A DNA stretch of 64,000 nt. It comes from Anaerotruncus sp. (lineage in GTDB: Bacteria > Bacillota > Clostridia > Oscillospirales > Acutalibacteraceae). The stretch is taken from contig CP091724.1 in the NCBI GenBank assembly GCA_022009795.1, positions 1-64,000 on the forward strand. The letters are read 5' to 3'. The position numbers and the translations under genes are program-made. Position 1 is the stretch's first letter, and each line of letters opens with the position of its first letter. A model generated the notes under the pieces. The model worked only from the letters and a program-made list of their open reading frames with translations. It made no database searches and was not told the origin of the DNA. Below are positions 19,482-29,788 of this stretch, piece by piece.

Positions 19482-19493
19482 AGCCTTTCAGGC

Positions 19494-19690
19494 AACAAAT
19501 AGTTTATTAAAAATCACCTGATTGACCTGCGTTGTCTGAACAGGCGTAAATGGTGATTTTCAGCCATTTCAAAAATTATGCCGCAGGCAAATTTTTGAAG
19601 GCAATATAATTTGACAGTGTGATTTTTCACACTAAATTCCCTTCGGAAATAATTTATTTGATTATACCACGCCTGCGCTTCGGTAATCAA
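19494..19690 (-). promoter_or_regulatory. Promoter and structured leader of the M50 protease gene
   Basis: On the minus strand TTGATT (19685-19690) and TATAAT (19661-19666) are spaced 18 bp. The leader of about 170 nt before the protease holds three inverted repeats: TCACACT/AGTGTGA (19616-19633), CAAAAATT/AATTTTTG (19570-19596), and AAAATCACC/GGTGATTTT (19510-19560) enclosing CCTG/CAGG. The last could act as an attenuator. I recognise no known riboswitch. Confidence 0.5.
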
Positions 19691-19841
19691 TCGCAAAATC
19701 GTTTGCGGCAAAAAAACAATGTGCTCGGCATTGTTATTAAAATATTGTTAATTTTATCAAACGCCGCGGCGGGGTTGTTGTTTTTTTGAGGATTTAATAT
19801 TGTATAATATATAAAAACCATTATATAGAAACGGTGTAAAT

Positions 19842-20615
19842 TTGAAAATACTTACTGTCGGCGATGTTGTGTCGCCATACGGATGCGATTATTTAATGAA
19901 AACTCTGCCGAAGCTAAAGCGCGATTATTCGGCGGATTTAACGATTGTAAACGCCGAAAATTCGGCAGCAGGAAACGGCGTGCTTCCGAAATCGGCTCAA
20001 AGTGTGTTTGACGCCGGCGCGGATGTTATCACACTTGGCAACCATGCACTTCGCAGACCTGAAATTTATGATTATTTGGAGCGCGAAAAATATATTGTTC
20101 GCCCCGCGAACTACCACCCCTCCGCACCCGGACGCGGCACGGTGATTGTGGATAAGGGCTATGCAAAGGCCGCCGTTATAAATTTGCAGGGCGCGGTGTA
20201 TCTTGATGCCATTCGCAATCCGTTTGAATGTGCAAAAGAAGAAATCGCAAAAGCGCGTGAAGCGGGTGCAGGCACGATAATTATTGATTTTCATGCCGAG
20301 GCCACAAGCGAAAAAAGAGCGCTCGGTTTTTATCTGGACGGCGAGGCTTCCGTGATTTTCGGAACGCATACTCATGTGCAAACCTCGGATAACCAAATTC
20401 TGCCAAACGGCACGGGGTATATAACCGATATCGGAATGACGGGGCCGCGCGATTCCGTTTTGGGCGTTGCGCCGCACTGCGTGATAGAAAAATTCCGCAC
20501 GGGGCTTCCCGTTCGGTTTAAAAATGAGGACGGGCCTTGCGTTGTTGAGGGCTGCTTTTTTGAAACGGATAATAAAACGGGCAAAACCGTTTTTACGGAG
20601 ATTTTCAGGAGGTAA
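19842..20615 (+). CDS. ymdB: YmdB-type metallophosphoesterase (TIGR00282 family)
   Basis: Intact, 257 residues, TTG start at 19842. Dimetal phosphoesterase motifs are visible: GDVV near residue 7, NAENSAAGNG, TLGNHALRR, DFHAEATSE and FGTHTHVQTSD. YmdB of Bacillus is a cyclic-nucleotide phosphodiesterase affecting biofilm and motility decisions, often encoded near the rny gene. An extended -10-like TATAAT at 19803-19808 lies upstream. The next gene starts 4 bases after its stop. Confidence 0.92.
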   Translation: MKILTVGDVVSPYGCDYLMKTLPKLKRDYSADLTIVNAENSAAGNGVLPKSAQSVFDAGADVITLGNHALRRPEIYDYLEREKYIVRPANYHPSAPGRGTVIVDKGYAKAAVINLQGAVYLDAIRNPFECAKEEIAKAREAGAGTIIIDFHAEATSEKRALGFYLDGEASVIFGTHTHVQTSDNQILPNGTGYITDIGMTGPRDSVLGVAPHCVIEKFRTGLPVRFKNEDGPCVVEGCFFETDNKTGKTVFTEIFRR

Positions 20616-20619
20616 AAAA

Positions 20620-22122
20620 ATGGCAAAAAGAATAGTTGCGATGCTTATTGCGATTTCGATTGCGGCGTTTGCCTTAACCGGATGCAGCGGCAAGGCAAAC
20701 GATGAAACCACAACCTCGCCCGCCGTTATCGAAAAGGAAGCCGTTATTCCCGAGGACGGCACAACCTTTAAATTAAGCTATACTCAGTCGGACAGCTTGG
20801 ACCCGCTCAAATGCACCACCTTGAATAATCAGGTGCTTTCGCAGCTTGTGTTTGAACCGCTTTTTAAGCTGGATGAAAATTTTAAAGCAAGCCTCAACAT
20901 AGCTTCCAGCTATGAATATAAAAGCAGCGAAACGCTGAAGGTTGGCATAACCCTCGGAATTAAATATTCAAACGGCGATTCGCTTACGGCTTCGGATGTT
21001 GTAAGCTCGTTTAATGCGGCAAAAGAGTCTCCTTTTTGGGGCAATTCGCTTGCGGGCATAAAATCCTGTTCAAAAACATCGGATTCGGAAATAACCTTTT
21101 ATTTGGCTTATCCAAACAGCTATGCGCATAATTTGCTTGTTTTCCCGATTGAAAGCAGCAAAACGCAGGATGGTTATCCGGTCGGCAGCGGAAGATATTA
21201 TTTTGCAAGCGAAAACGGCGAAACCGTGCTAAAAGCAAATTCAACTTCCGAATTTGCGCCGCATTTAACGGCTATTCACCTTGAAAACATCGCTGCGCAG
21301 GATTCGGTTGACAATGCTGTTAATATCGGCAACATCAGCTTTGCGTTTAGGGATTTAAGTGTGAACACCTCGCAAAAGATAACCGCCAATAAAAAGCTGC
21401 TTAATATGAATAATCTTGTTTATTTAGGCGTTAATAATAAAAGCGGAGTAACCGCCAATGCCGATGTGCGCAAGGCAATTTCGCTTGCACTCAGCAGAAA
21501 CACGCTTGTTAAAAGTGCTTACGGCGGGTTTGCTCAGGCAGCAACGGGCGTTTTCAATCCGCAGTTTGAGCTGTCGCAAACAAAGCTGTTTGATGAGGAT
21601 GCGGACACGGACGCGGCAACGCAGGCACTTGCAAAAAGCGGCGCGAGTTCGCCGTCGCTGAGCATACTGGTGAATTCGTCAAACAGCGAAAGGCTTTCAT
21701 GCGCAAAGCTTATCAAGCAGGAGCTTGAAGCCGTGGGCTTTTATGTTTCTCTTTATGAGGAGCAGGATAACGAAAGATACAGGCAGCTTATTGAAAGCGA
21801 AAGCTTTAATCTTTATATCGGCGAAACAAAGCTTCCGCCCGATATGAGCCTTACCTCGTTTTTTGATGGGGGCGGCTCAACGCACTTCGGTATAGACACG
21901 GAAAGCGGCAAAAGCGCCGCAGCATACGCAAGCTATATGAGCGGTGATGATCAGCTCGGCACATTTTTGCTTGCGTTTTCGGATGAGATGCCGTATATCC
22001 CTTTGCTTTACAGAAAAGGCATGGTTTGCTTCACAAAGGCGATGAACGGCGATGTGCAAAGCAGTTATTACGATTGCTTTGCCAATATCGAAAATTGGTA
22101 TTTTAAGTCGGAAAATCAATAA
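20620..22122 (+). CDS. Extracellular solute-binding lipoprotein, peptide/nickel ABC transporter type (family 5)
   Basis: 500 residues, intact. The ATG at 20620 follows AGGAGG and begins MAKRIVAMLIAISIAAFALT-GCSG, a lipoprotein signal with lipobox LTGC. The mature part has the SBP_bac_5 layout: DSLDPLKCTTLNNQVLSQLVFEPLF, then SDVVSSFNAA and DVRKAISLALSR. No permease or ATPase genes are next to it, so it may serve a distant oligopeptide system or have another role. It is probably co-transcribed with ymdB. Confidence 0.88.
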   Translation: MAKRIVAMLIAISIAAFALTGCSGKANDETTTSPAVIEKEAVIPEDGTTFKLSYTQSDSLDPLKCTTLNNQVLSQLVFEPLFKLDENFKASLNIASSYEYKSSETLKVGITLGIKYSNGDSLTASDVVSSFNAAKESPFWGNSLAGIKSCSKTSDSEITFYLAYPNSYAHNLLVFPIESSKTQDGYPVGSGRYYFASENGETVLKANSTSEFAPHLTAIHLENIAAQDSVDNAVNIGNISFAFRDLSVNTSQKITANKKLLNMNNLVYLGVNNKSGVTANADVRKAISLALSRNTLVKSAYGGFAQAATGVFNPQFELSQTKLFDEDADTDAATQALAKSGASSPSLSILVNSSNSERLSCAKLIKQELEAVGFYVSLYEEQDNERYRQLIESESFNLYIGETKLPPDMSLTSFFDGGGSTHFGIDTESGKSAAAYASYMSGDDQLGTFLLAFSDEMPYIPLLYRKGMVCFTKAMNGDVQSSYYDCFANIENWYFKSENQ

Positions 22123-22236
22123 AGAACTATTATATATTGATAAAGGCAAAAAATATATTATAATCATTTAGGAACAGCGCCCCAAAAGGGGCGGTAAAAT
22201 GGCCGTGCTTTTCGGCCGGAAAGGTTAAGAGCCGAT

Positions 22237-22596
22237 ATGATTAAATTTGAAAATCCAAACGGATATATCGAAATCACAAACAATTATTTTGAAAAGCTTG
22301 TGGGCCAGGTGGCTCAATCGTGCTTCGGCGTTACGGGAATGGTTAATAATTTCAATCCCATGCAAAGCATTAAGCAAATAATAATGAATAAATCGGATCG
22401 CGATAACTATAATCAGGGCGTTGTTGTTAAAAGCGTAAACGGCAGCCTTGTTATTGATTTGCATATTTCAGTTTCTTACGGCGTTAATATAAACGCAATC
22501 GCAAACAGCATCACAAACAAGGTGCGCTATTCAGTGGAAACGGTTACCGATTTAAAAGTGTCCAAAGTCAATGTGTTTGTGGACGCTATAAACTAA
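22237..22596 (+). CDS. Asp23/Gls24 family envelope-stress protein
   Basis: Intact, 119 residues. It has the family pattern GYIEITNNYFEKLVGQVAQS, CFGVTGM and VSYGVNINAIANSITNKV. In Firmicutes a member of this family (YloU) regularly precedes fakA/yloV, as here with a 16-bp gap. Two small hairpins (GCCCCAAAAGGGGC and GGCCG...CGGCC) occur in the 114-bp region upstream. Confidence 0.88.
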   Translation: MIKFENPNGYIEITNNYFEKLVGQVAQSCFGVTGMVNNFNPMQSIKQIIMNKSDRDNYNQGVVVKSVNGSLVIDLHISVSYGVNINAIANSITNKVRYSVETVTDLKVSKVNVFVDAIN

Positions 22597-22612
22597 AGGA
22601 GATTATTCTGAA

Positions 22613-24277
22613 ATGATTACAGGCAAGATGTTTCGTGACGGAGTAATTTCCGCATCAAACAATATAGCAAACAGCCGCAGCGAGGTTGACGCACTTAATA
22701 TTTTTCCCGTTCCGGACGGCGATACGGGCACAAATATGAGCATGACCATCGGCGCGGCGGCAAAGGAAATGGCCGTGTTGCCGGATGATTGCACAATCGG
22801 CGATGCTTCCGCAAGGTGCGCTTCGGCACTGCTCAGGGGCGCCAGGGGCAACAGCGGCGTTATTCTTTCCCTTATTTTCAGGGGATTTTCAAAGGGCTTT
22901 AAGGGCCTTGAAACGGCAGATTCAAAAGCCGTGGCAAATGCATTTGAACTTGGCGTTAAGGCGGCTTACAAGGCTGTTATGAAGCCCACTGAGGGCACTA
23001 TTTTAACGGTTGTCAGAAAAGCCTCCGAAGCCGCAACAAAGGCGGCGGAAACGGAAAAAGATCCGCTTGAGGTTTCGTTTGAAGCACTCAAAGCCGCAAA
23101 AGAGGCGCTGGCTCAAACGCCGGAGCTTTTGCCCGTGCTCAAGCAGGCGGGCGTTGTGGATGCCGGCGGCAGCGGGTTGGTGCTCATTTTTGAGGGCATT
23201 CAAAGTGTGTGGGCAAACGGCGTTATCGTTCAGCCGATAGAGGGCAGCGGTGTTGAGCCTGTTTCGGTTCCGTCCAAAAGCACGGTTGCCAATGCCTCGG
23301 ATGATATTAAATTCGGCTATTGCTCGGAATTTTTAATCGAAAAGGCAAGCGGCGCCAAGGAAAAAGATCCGCTGAAGCTTAGGGCGTTTTTGGAATCCAT
23401 CGGCGATTGCGTTGTTGTTGTTGATGATAACGATATAATTAAGGTGCATGTTCATTCAAACGAACCCGGCAATGTTATACAGGCAGCGCTTAAATACGGC
23501 CAGCTTATAAATATAAAAATAGATAATATGCGCTATCAGCACAGAAACGCAAACGAGGGCGTGGCAAAGGGCGAAGCTCCGGTTATGCCCAAGGCGGAGC
23601 CGGTCAATAAATACGGCTTTGTTGCGGTTTGCGCGGGCGAAGGGCTTGAAGAGCTATTTAAGGATATCGGCGCGGATGTTGTTGTAAGCGGCGGGCAAAC
23701 TATGAATCCCTCCACCGACGATATCTTAAATGCCGTTATGGCAACGCCGGCAAAAACCGTTTTCGTGCTGCCGAACAATAAAAATATCATTATGGCGGCA
23801 GAGCAATCCATAAATCTTGCCGAGGGCAGGGAAGTGCGTGTGCTGCAAACAAAAACCATTCCGCAGGGCATTTCCGCCATGCTTATGTTTGATGAAACGG
23901 CAGACGCAAACGAAAATCAAATGGCGATGATGGAAGCTGCCGAAAATGTGGAAACCGCACAGGTAACATTTGCCGCAAGAGACAGCGAAATTGAAGGCGT
24001 GCCGATCAAGCAAGGCGAAATTATGGGCCTTTGCAACGGCAAAATCAAATACACTGGCAATGATATTAAAGACATTGCCTATAAATCGGCCGTTAAAGTG
24101 TTTAAGAAAAAAATCAAAGCAGCATAATCACCGTGATTTATGGAGCGGACACCACCGAAGCGGATGCCGAAGAGGTTAAAAAAACAGGCTTGCGGAAAAA
24201 AATACGGCGATGATGTTGAAATCAGCATTGTAAACGGCGGCCAGCCGATTTACTACTTTATTATTTCTGTGGAGTAA
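22613..24277 (+). CDS. fakA: Fatty acid kinase ATP-binding subunit FakA (YloV), frameshifted near its end
   Basis: Phosphorylates fatty acids bound to FakB proteins. The N-terminal DhaL domain shows LNIFPVPDGDTGTNM-S-MT (Mg-ATP site aspartates), ALLRGARGNSGVILS and VVDAGGSGL. The DegV-like C-terminal domain follows (VVVSGGQTMNPSTDDIL). The open frame stops at 24127, but one or two shifts add the conserved end VEISIVNGGQPIYYFIISVE, stopping at 24277. This gives 555 residues, the usual length. recG begins 2 bases later. Confidence 0.9.
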
Positions 24278-24278
24278 T

Positions 24279-26304
24279 ATGAAGGATATAAGATACCTTA
24301 AGGGTGTGGGTGAAAAAAGAGCCGGGCTTTTAAATAAGCTCGGCATTTTCACAATAGAGCAGCTTTTGGAATATTATCCCCGCGATTATCGCGATTTTTC
24401 GCGCGAAATGCTTGTTTCGGATTGCGAAAGCGGCGAAAATGCCTGCATTAAGGCAACGCTTATAAGCAGTGTTAAAGAGCATATGATTCGCCGCGGGATG
24501 ACCTTGTATAAATGTGATTTTACGGATGGAAAAACGGTTATTCACGCCACGCTTTTTAATCAGAAATTCTTGGCAAAATCTCTCAAAATATATGAGGATT
24601 ATATTCTTTTTCGGCAAAATAGAAAAGCGGCTTTCATTTGCGGAAATGAGCTCGCCCCAAATTCTGCCGGCGAAGGACAATGCCGGTATTCACCCGATTT
24701 ATCGCGCAACGGAAAAAAATTATCCTCGGCGGCGATTGAAAAAGCTTATGAAAGCGGCTCTTGAACAGCACGGCGAATTTGCAGAAACGCTGCCTCGCGA
24801 TATAAGGCAAAAAAATACGGCTTGATTGAATTAACGGCGGCAATGCGCAATATTCATTTTTCCCGAAAGCTTTGATTTGCTTTGCGGCGGCGCGAAAAAG
24901 GCTTATTTTTTTGAGGAGCTTTTGATATTGCAGCTCGGTTTACTGAAGCTTAAAAGTAAAAAACGCCGTGAAAGCCATATAAGTATTTCACACGATTACA
25001 CGGCAGATTTTTTAAAGCTTTTGCCTTTTAAGCCCACGGGCGCTCAGCTTCGCGCGGTTAAGGATTGCGTTGCCGATATGCAGGGCAAATACCCGATGAA
25101 CAGGCTTTTGCAGGGCGATGTGGGCAGCGGCAAAACGGCGGTTGCGGCCGGCGTTATATATGCGGCAGCGAAAAACGGCTATCAATGCGCGTTTATGGCG
25201 CCGACGGAAATTTTGGCAAATCAGCATTTTGAAACGCTTTCAAAAATGCTTGAGCCTGCGGGGATAACGGTGAGGCTGATCACGGGCAGCACCTCTGCGG
25301 CGGAGAAACGGCGAATTAAGGCAGAGCTTGCGGCCGGTGAGGTTCAGCTTGCAATAGGCACGCATGCACTTATTCAAAAGGATGTTGATTTTAAAAATCT
25401 CGGTCTTGTAATAACTGATGAGCAGCACCGCTTCGGAGTTAATCAAAGAGCAAGCCTTGCGGAAAAGGGCGGTGAGGTGCACTCGCTTGTTATGAGCGCT
25501 ACGCCGATTCCGAGGACATTGGCACTTATGATTTACGGCGATCTTGATATTTCCGTGCTTGATGAATTGCCGCCCGGCAGGCAAAAAATACGCACTGATG
25601 TGGTTGATTCTCGCTATCATAAGCGCCTTTATGAATTTGTGAAAAAGCAAATTTCGGCAGGGCAGCAGGCATATATCGTCTGCCCGCTTGTGGAAGCCGG
25701 CGAAAGCGATTTGCTGCCGGCAGAGGAATATGCCGAGCAGCTTGCAAACGGTGCTTTCAAAGGGATAAATCTCGGTGTGCTGCACGGTAAAATGAATTCC
25801 AAATCAAAAAGAGCGGGTTATGGCAGGGTTTGTCTCGGGTCATATTAAGATTCTTGTTGCCACCACCGTTGTTGAAGTCGGCGTTGATGTGCCGAATGCA
25901 AGCGTTATGATAATCGAAAATGCCGAGCGCTTTGGGCTTTCTCAGCTTCATCAGCTGAGAGGCAGAGTCGGCAGGGGAAAGGCGCAGTCTTATTGCGTGC
26001 TTGTGTCGGACAGTAAAAGCGAAACAGCGCGCGAGCGCCTGCAAATAATGAAAAATACAGCGACGGCTTTAAAATTGCCGACGAGGATTTAAAGCAACGC
26101 GGCCCGGGTGATTTCTTCGGCAACAGGCAGCACGGTTTGCCGGAACTCAAAATTGCCGATATGCTTTCAAACACGGAAATGCTTGCGCTTTGCCGCGAAT
26201 GTGCGGATAATATTTTGGCGGAGGATTTCAGGCTTGATTTGCCGAAATACGCTTCGCTTGCGGATAAAATAACGCAGATGTTTTCTGAGTCATTGCAAAA
26301 TTAA
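24279..26304 (+). CDS. recG: ATP-dependent DNA helicase RecG (several frameshifts)
   Basis: Remodels stalled forks and Holliday junctions. About 675 residues. The N-terminal wedge domain begins RYLKGVGEKRAGLLNKLGI. Helicase motifs follow: LLQGDVGSGKTAVAAG (Walker A, about 25107-25155), APTEILANQHF, TDEQHRFGVNQR (DEQH box), MSATPIPRTLAL, VATTVVEVGVDVPNA and QLRGRVGRG. Breaks lie near 24610, 24740-24880, 25810 and 26060. The C-terminus reads RGPGDFFGNRQHGLPELKIA. An essential-type repair gene this broken suggests indel errors. Confidence 0.92.
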
Positions 26305-26340
26305 ATCGCAATATTATATATAGTATTGTAATAGTGAAAA

Positions 26341-26677
26341 AGAGGATTTGCTTAGCAGGCAAATCCTCTCAGCGTGTAGAAAAAAAGTCAAATTATAAAT
26401 TTCTACACGCTGGTAGATTTTGAGAAAGTGAGATAAATTTTTGTATTTTGCGAGTGGGAGCTGTACGATGGTACTGCCCCCGAGCAAAAGACAAAAAGCG
26501 CACAAAAACGGCTTGGACTCGATGTCCAAGCCGTTTTTCTAATCCCTCCGAGTGCAACAAGTTGCACCCACCTCCCTTTGCAAAGGGAGCCAAAAAGGTT
26601 AATTTATTTTTTTATTCGGCGCGCTTTAGCCACTTTATCGACAGTCTAAGAGGATTTGCTTAGCAGGCAAATCCTCT
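26341..26677. repeat. Cluster of hairpins with a duplicated 29-bp palindromic unit between recG and obgE
   Basis: An identical 29-bp hairpin (arms AGAGGATTTGC...GCAAATCCTCT) occurs at 26341-26369 and 26649-26677. Between the copies are a perfect 12-bp inverted repeat, CAGCGTGTAGAA (26370-26381) and TTCTACACGCTG (26401-26412), and a terminator-like hairpin with 15-bp arms at 26504-26538 ending in T residues. The block lies between convergent genes and probably terminates both. No ORF is supported. Confidence 0.75.
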
Positions 26678-26691
26678 TTTATGTTTGTTTA

Positions 26692-27964
26692 TTACGGTGT
26701 GTATTCAAATTCTATATCATAAATTGAAACCGTGTCGCCCTCTTCTATGCCGCGCTCAACCAGCGCATCAAACACTCCGCTTTTTTGAAGCACGCGCTGC
26801 ATATATTGCAGGCTTTCATAATCCTCAATATCTATGCCGCGCAAAACACGGGGAAACCAAGATGCTTCCACAACGAAATAGCCCTTTTCAGGCTCGGTGA
26901 TTTTGAAGCCTTCGTCATTTTTCATAAGGCTCTCAAGCGGAATTTCCTCTGTTTCATATTCTTTGATCGGAGGAAGCGTTTGCAGCTTTTGCCAAACGGC
27001 GTTCATAAGCTCCTGCGTGCCCTCGGAAATCGGTGCGCAAATTGAATAATAATCGTATCCCTGTGCTTCAATCCAGCTTTTGAAGTCCTCAATCTGCTCC
27101 GGGTCAGCCATGTCTATTTTATTGCCTGCCACAATCTGCGGCTGCTCTGCAAGCTCGGGGTTAAACTTAACAAGCTCCTCATTTATGCGCTTGAAATCCT
27201 CTTTCGGATCTCTGCCCTCAAAGCCGCTCACATCCACTATGTGAATTAAAAGGCGGCAGCGCTCAACATGCTTTAAAAATTCGTGGCCTAGTCCCACACC
27301 GTCGCTTGCGCCCTCAATCAATCCCGGAATATCCGCAATAACGAAGGAATTGCCCTCGCCCATGGAAACAACGCCTAAATTAGGTGAAAGTGTTGTGAAA
27401 TGATAGTCGCCGATTTTCGGCTTTGCCTGCGACACAACGGAAATAAGGCTCGATTTGCCCACTGAGGGATAGCCCAAAAGCCCCACATCCGCAATGAGCT
27501 TCAGCTCCAGGCTGACCTCCCACTCCTCGCCGGGCACGCCGGGCTTGGAAAAGCGGGGCACCTGCCTTGTGGGGGTGGCAAAGTGCATGTTGCCCCAGCC
27601 GCCCTTGCCGCCTTTGGCTGCCACAAAGCGCTCTGTTTTTGCTCATATCCGCCATAACAGCGCCGCTGTTTGCTTCTTTGATTATTGTGCCGCGGGGAAC
27701 TTTGATTTCAAGGTCGGCTCCGTTTTTGCCGTGCTTTTTGTTTCCCTCTCCGGGCAGGCCGTTCTTTGCTGCATATTTTCTTTTGTATCTGAAATCCGCA
27801 AGCGTTGCAAGATTGTCGTCAACGACGAAAACAATGTCGCCGCCCTTGCCGCCGTCGCCGCCGTCCGGACCGCCGGAGGCAACATATTTTTCACGGTGAA
27901 ACGCAACTGCGCCCGCGCCGCCGTCGCCGGCTTTGATCTTAATTTTTGCTATATCTACAAACAT
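26692..27964 (-). CDS. obgE: GTPase ObgE/CgtA (one frameshift)
   Basis: Ribosome-associated essential GTPase. 424 residues. The Obg glycine-rich domain (IKAGDGGAGAVAFHREKYV, SGGPDGGDGGKGG) starts at 27964. A shift near 27630 leads to AAKGGKGGWGNMHF, then the G domain with GYPSVGKSSL (G1), DIPGLIEGA (G3) and NKIDM (G4), and a C-terminal OCT-like domain (EKGYFVVEASWFPRVLRGID). Confidence 0.95.
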
Positions 27965-28004
27965 CGTTTTAAACCTTTTTTATAAATTTCGGCAAATGCC
28001 GTAA

Positions 28005-29274
28005 TTATATTTTATCCAGTGCCTGCTGAATATCCTCAATAATATCGTCTGCATCCTCAATCCCGCAGGAAAAGCGAAGCAAATCGGGAGTAACGCCGCA
28101 TTCCTCAAGCTCCTTATCCGTAAGCTGGCGGTGAGTGGTTGATGCGGGGTGAAGGCAGCAGGTGCGTGCGTCTGCCACATGGGTAACTATTGCGGCAAGC
28201 TTTTAAGCTGTCCATAAACACGGTTGCGGCTTCTCTGCCGCCTTTAATGCCGAAGGAAACAACTCCGCAGGTGCCGTTTGGCATATATTTCATTGCGATT
28301 TCGTGCTGAGGGTCATCCTCCAGCATTGCGCATTTTACCCAAGTGATTTTTTCATTGTTTTTAAGATATTCCGCCACTTTCTTTGCATTTTCGCAGTGGC
28401 GCGGCATCCTTAAATGCAGCGTTTCAAGCCCTAAATTAACGAGCCATGCGTTATTTGCCGCGGGAATGGAACCCAAATCCCTCATAAGCTGTGCCGTTGC
28501 CTTGGTGATGTATGCCGCCTCGCCGAAATCCTTGGTATAGGTTAAGCCGTGATAGCTTTCGTCGGGAGTTGTTAAGCCGGGGAATTTATCATTTTGCTCC
28601 CAATCAAATTTGCCGCTGTCCACTATTGCGCCGCCTATTGTGGAGGCATGGCCTTCCATGTATTTTGTGGTTGAGTGGGTAACTATATCGCATCCGAATT
28701 CAAACGGCCTGCAATTTATGGGGGTTGCAAAGGTATTGTCTATAATAAGCGGAATTCCGTTTTTGTGAGCCACCTTGGCAAAGGTTTCAATATCCATAAT
28801 ATCAAGGCTCGGGTTTGAAATTGTTTCGCCGAAAATGCATTTTGTGTTCGGCTGAATTGCTGCCTGAATTTCATCTTCGCTTGCCGTGGGGGAAACAAAG
28901 GTGAAATTTATGCCGAGCTTGCGCATTGTAACATTGAAAAGATTAAAAGTGCCGCCGTAAATCGCTGCGCTGGAAACAACATGATCACCCGCGCTTGCAA
29001 TGTTGAAAACGGCATAAAAATTTGCCGCCTGGCCGCTTGATGTGAGCATACCTGCCACACCGCCCTCAAGCATGGCTATTTTTGCCGCAGCAAGATCGCA
29101 GGTGGGGTTTTGCAGGCGTGAATAAAAATAGCCGCTTCTCTTTAAATCAAAAAGATCGCCCATTTCTTTGCTTGAATCGTATTTAAAGGTTGTGCTTTGC
29201 ACAATCGGCATAACGCGCGGCTCGCCGTTTTTAGGCTTATATGCGCCCTGAACGCAAATAGTGTCTTTCCTCAT
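28005..29274 (-). CDS. metY: O-acetylhomoserine sulfhydrylase (PLP enzyme), frameshifted near its end
   Basis: Makes homocysteine or methionine-type products from O-acetylhomoserine and sulfide. About 423 residues. PLP-family features: SRLQNPTCDLAAAKIAMLEG, SSGQAANFYAVFNI, VDNT-type IIDNTFATP, and the PLP lysine in THSTTKYMEGHAS. The insert GGAIVDSGKFDWEQNDKF is typical of the OAH enzymes rather than cystathionine synthases. A shift near 28200 adds THVADARTCCLHPASTTHRQ and an end at 28005. Unlinked to the sulfoquinovose operon. Confidence 0.93.
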
Positions 29275-29331
29275 AAATTTTCCCTTTCTTTGTTGATTAG
29301 TTATTTTGGTGCATTGCGCACTTTCGGCGAA

Positions 29332-29784
29332 TCAATCGCCCATATATCCCGAAAAAAGCAACTTGCCCGTTATTGCGTCTATGCAAAAATAGGCGGTGTC
29401 GCAAAGCTCGGGGTCATAATTGTAGCAAACGCAGTAATATGGATTGCCGCTCATGTTTTCGCTTTTGGAATCGGTGCCGTAGCCCATATTGTAGGCGTAA
29501 ATGCCCTGCTTTGCGCCCAAAAGCTCAACTCCCGCAAATGTAAAATTATTTATATCGCCGTATTCGCCGGAGGCGCTTTTCTTTCGTAATTCGGCATATG
29601 CCGTGCTTTTTGCATCGTCGGACGAAATAACATATGAAACGGTTTCACCGCTTTTGATAACGGTTGTTTGCGTTGCCGCTTCGCTTGATGCTTCGCTGCC
29701 TGCGGGGCTTTGAGCCGAGCATCCGGCAAAAAGCATTGCCGCCGCAGCAATAAGCGCCGCGGCCGATATGATTATTTTTCTCAT
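29332..29784 (-). CDS. Small lipoprotein, unknown function
   Basis: Intact, 150 residues. The signal MRKIIISAAALIAAAAMLFAG with lipobox FAGC is followed by a Ser/Ala/Thr-rich linker and a domain with three cysteines (YYCVCYNYDPELC). FCIDAITGKLLFSGYMG resembles PepSY-type ends, but this is weak. It starts 4 bases after the apgM stop on the same strand, so the two are probably co-transcribed. Confidence 0.75.
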   Translation of the reverse strand: MRKIIISAAALIAAAAMLFAGCSAQSPAGSEASSEAATQTTVIKSGETVSYVISSDDAKSTAYAELRKKSASGEYGDINNFTFAGVELLGAKQGIYAYNMGYGTDSKSENMSGNPYYCVCYNYDPELCDTAYFCIDAITGKLLFSGYMGD

Positions 29785-29788
29785 ATGC

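Noticed and set aside
28005..29274. metY as part of the sulfoquinovose pathway because both involve sulfur
   Set aside because: It is about 14 kb away on the opposite strand and is a common methionine gene in Clostridia.
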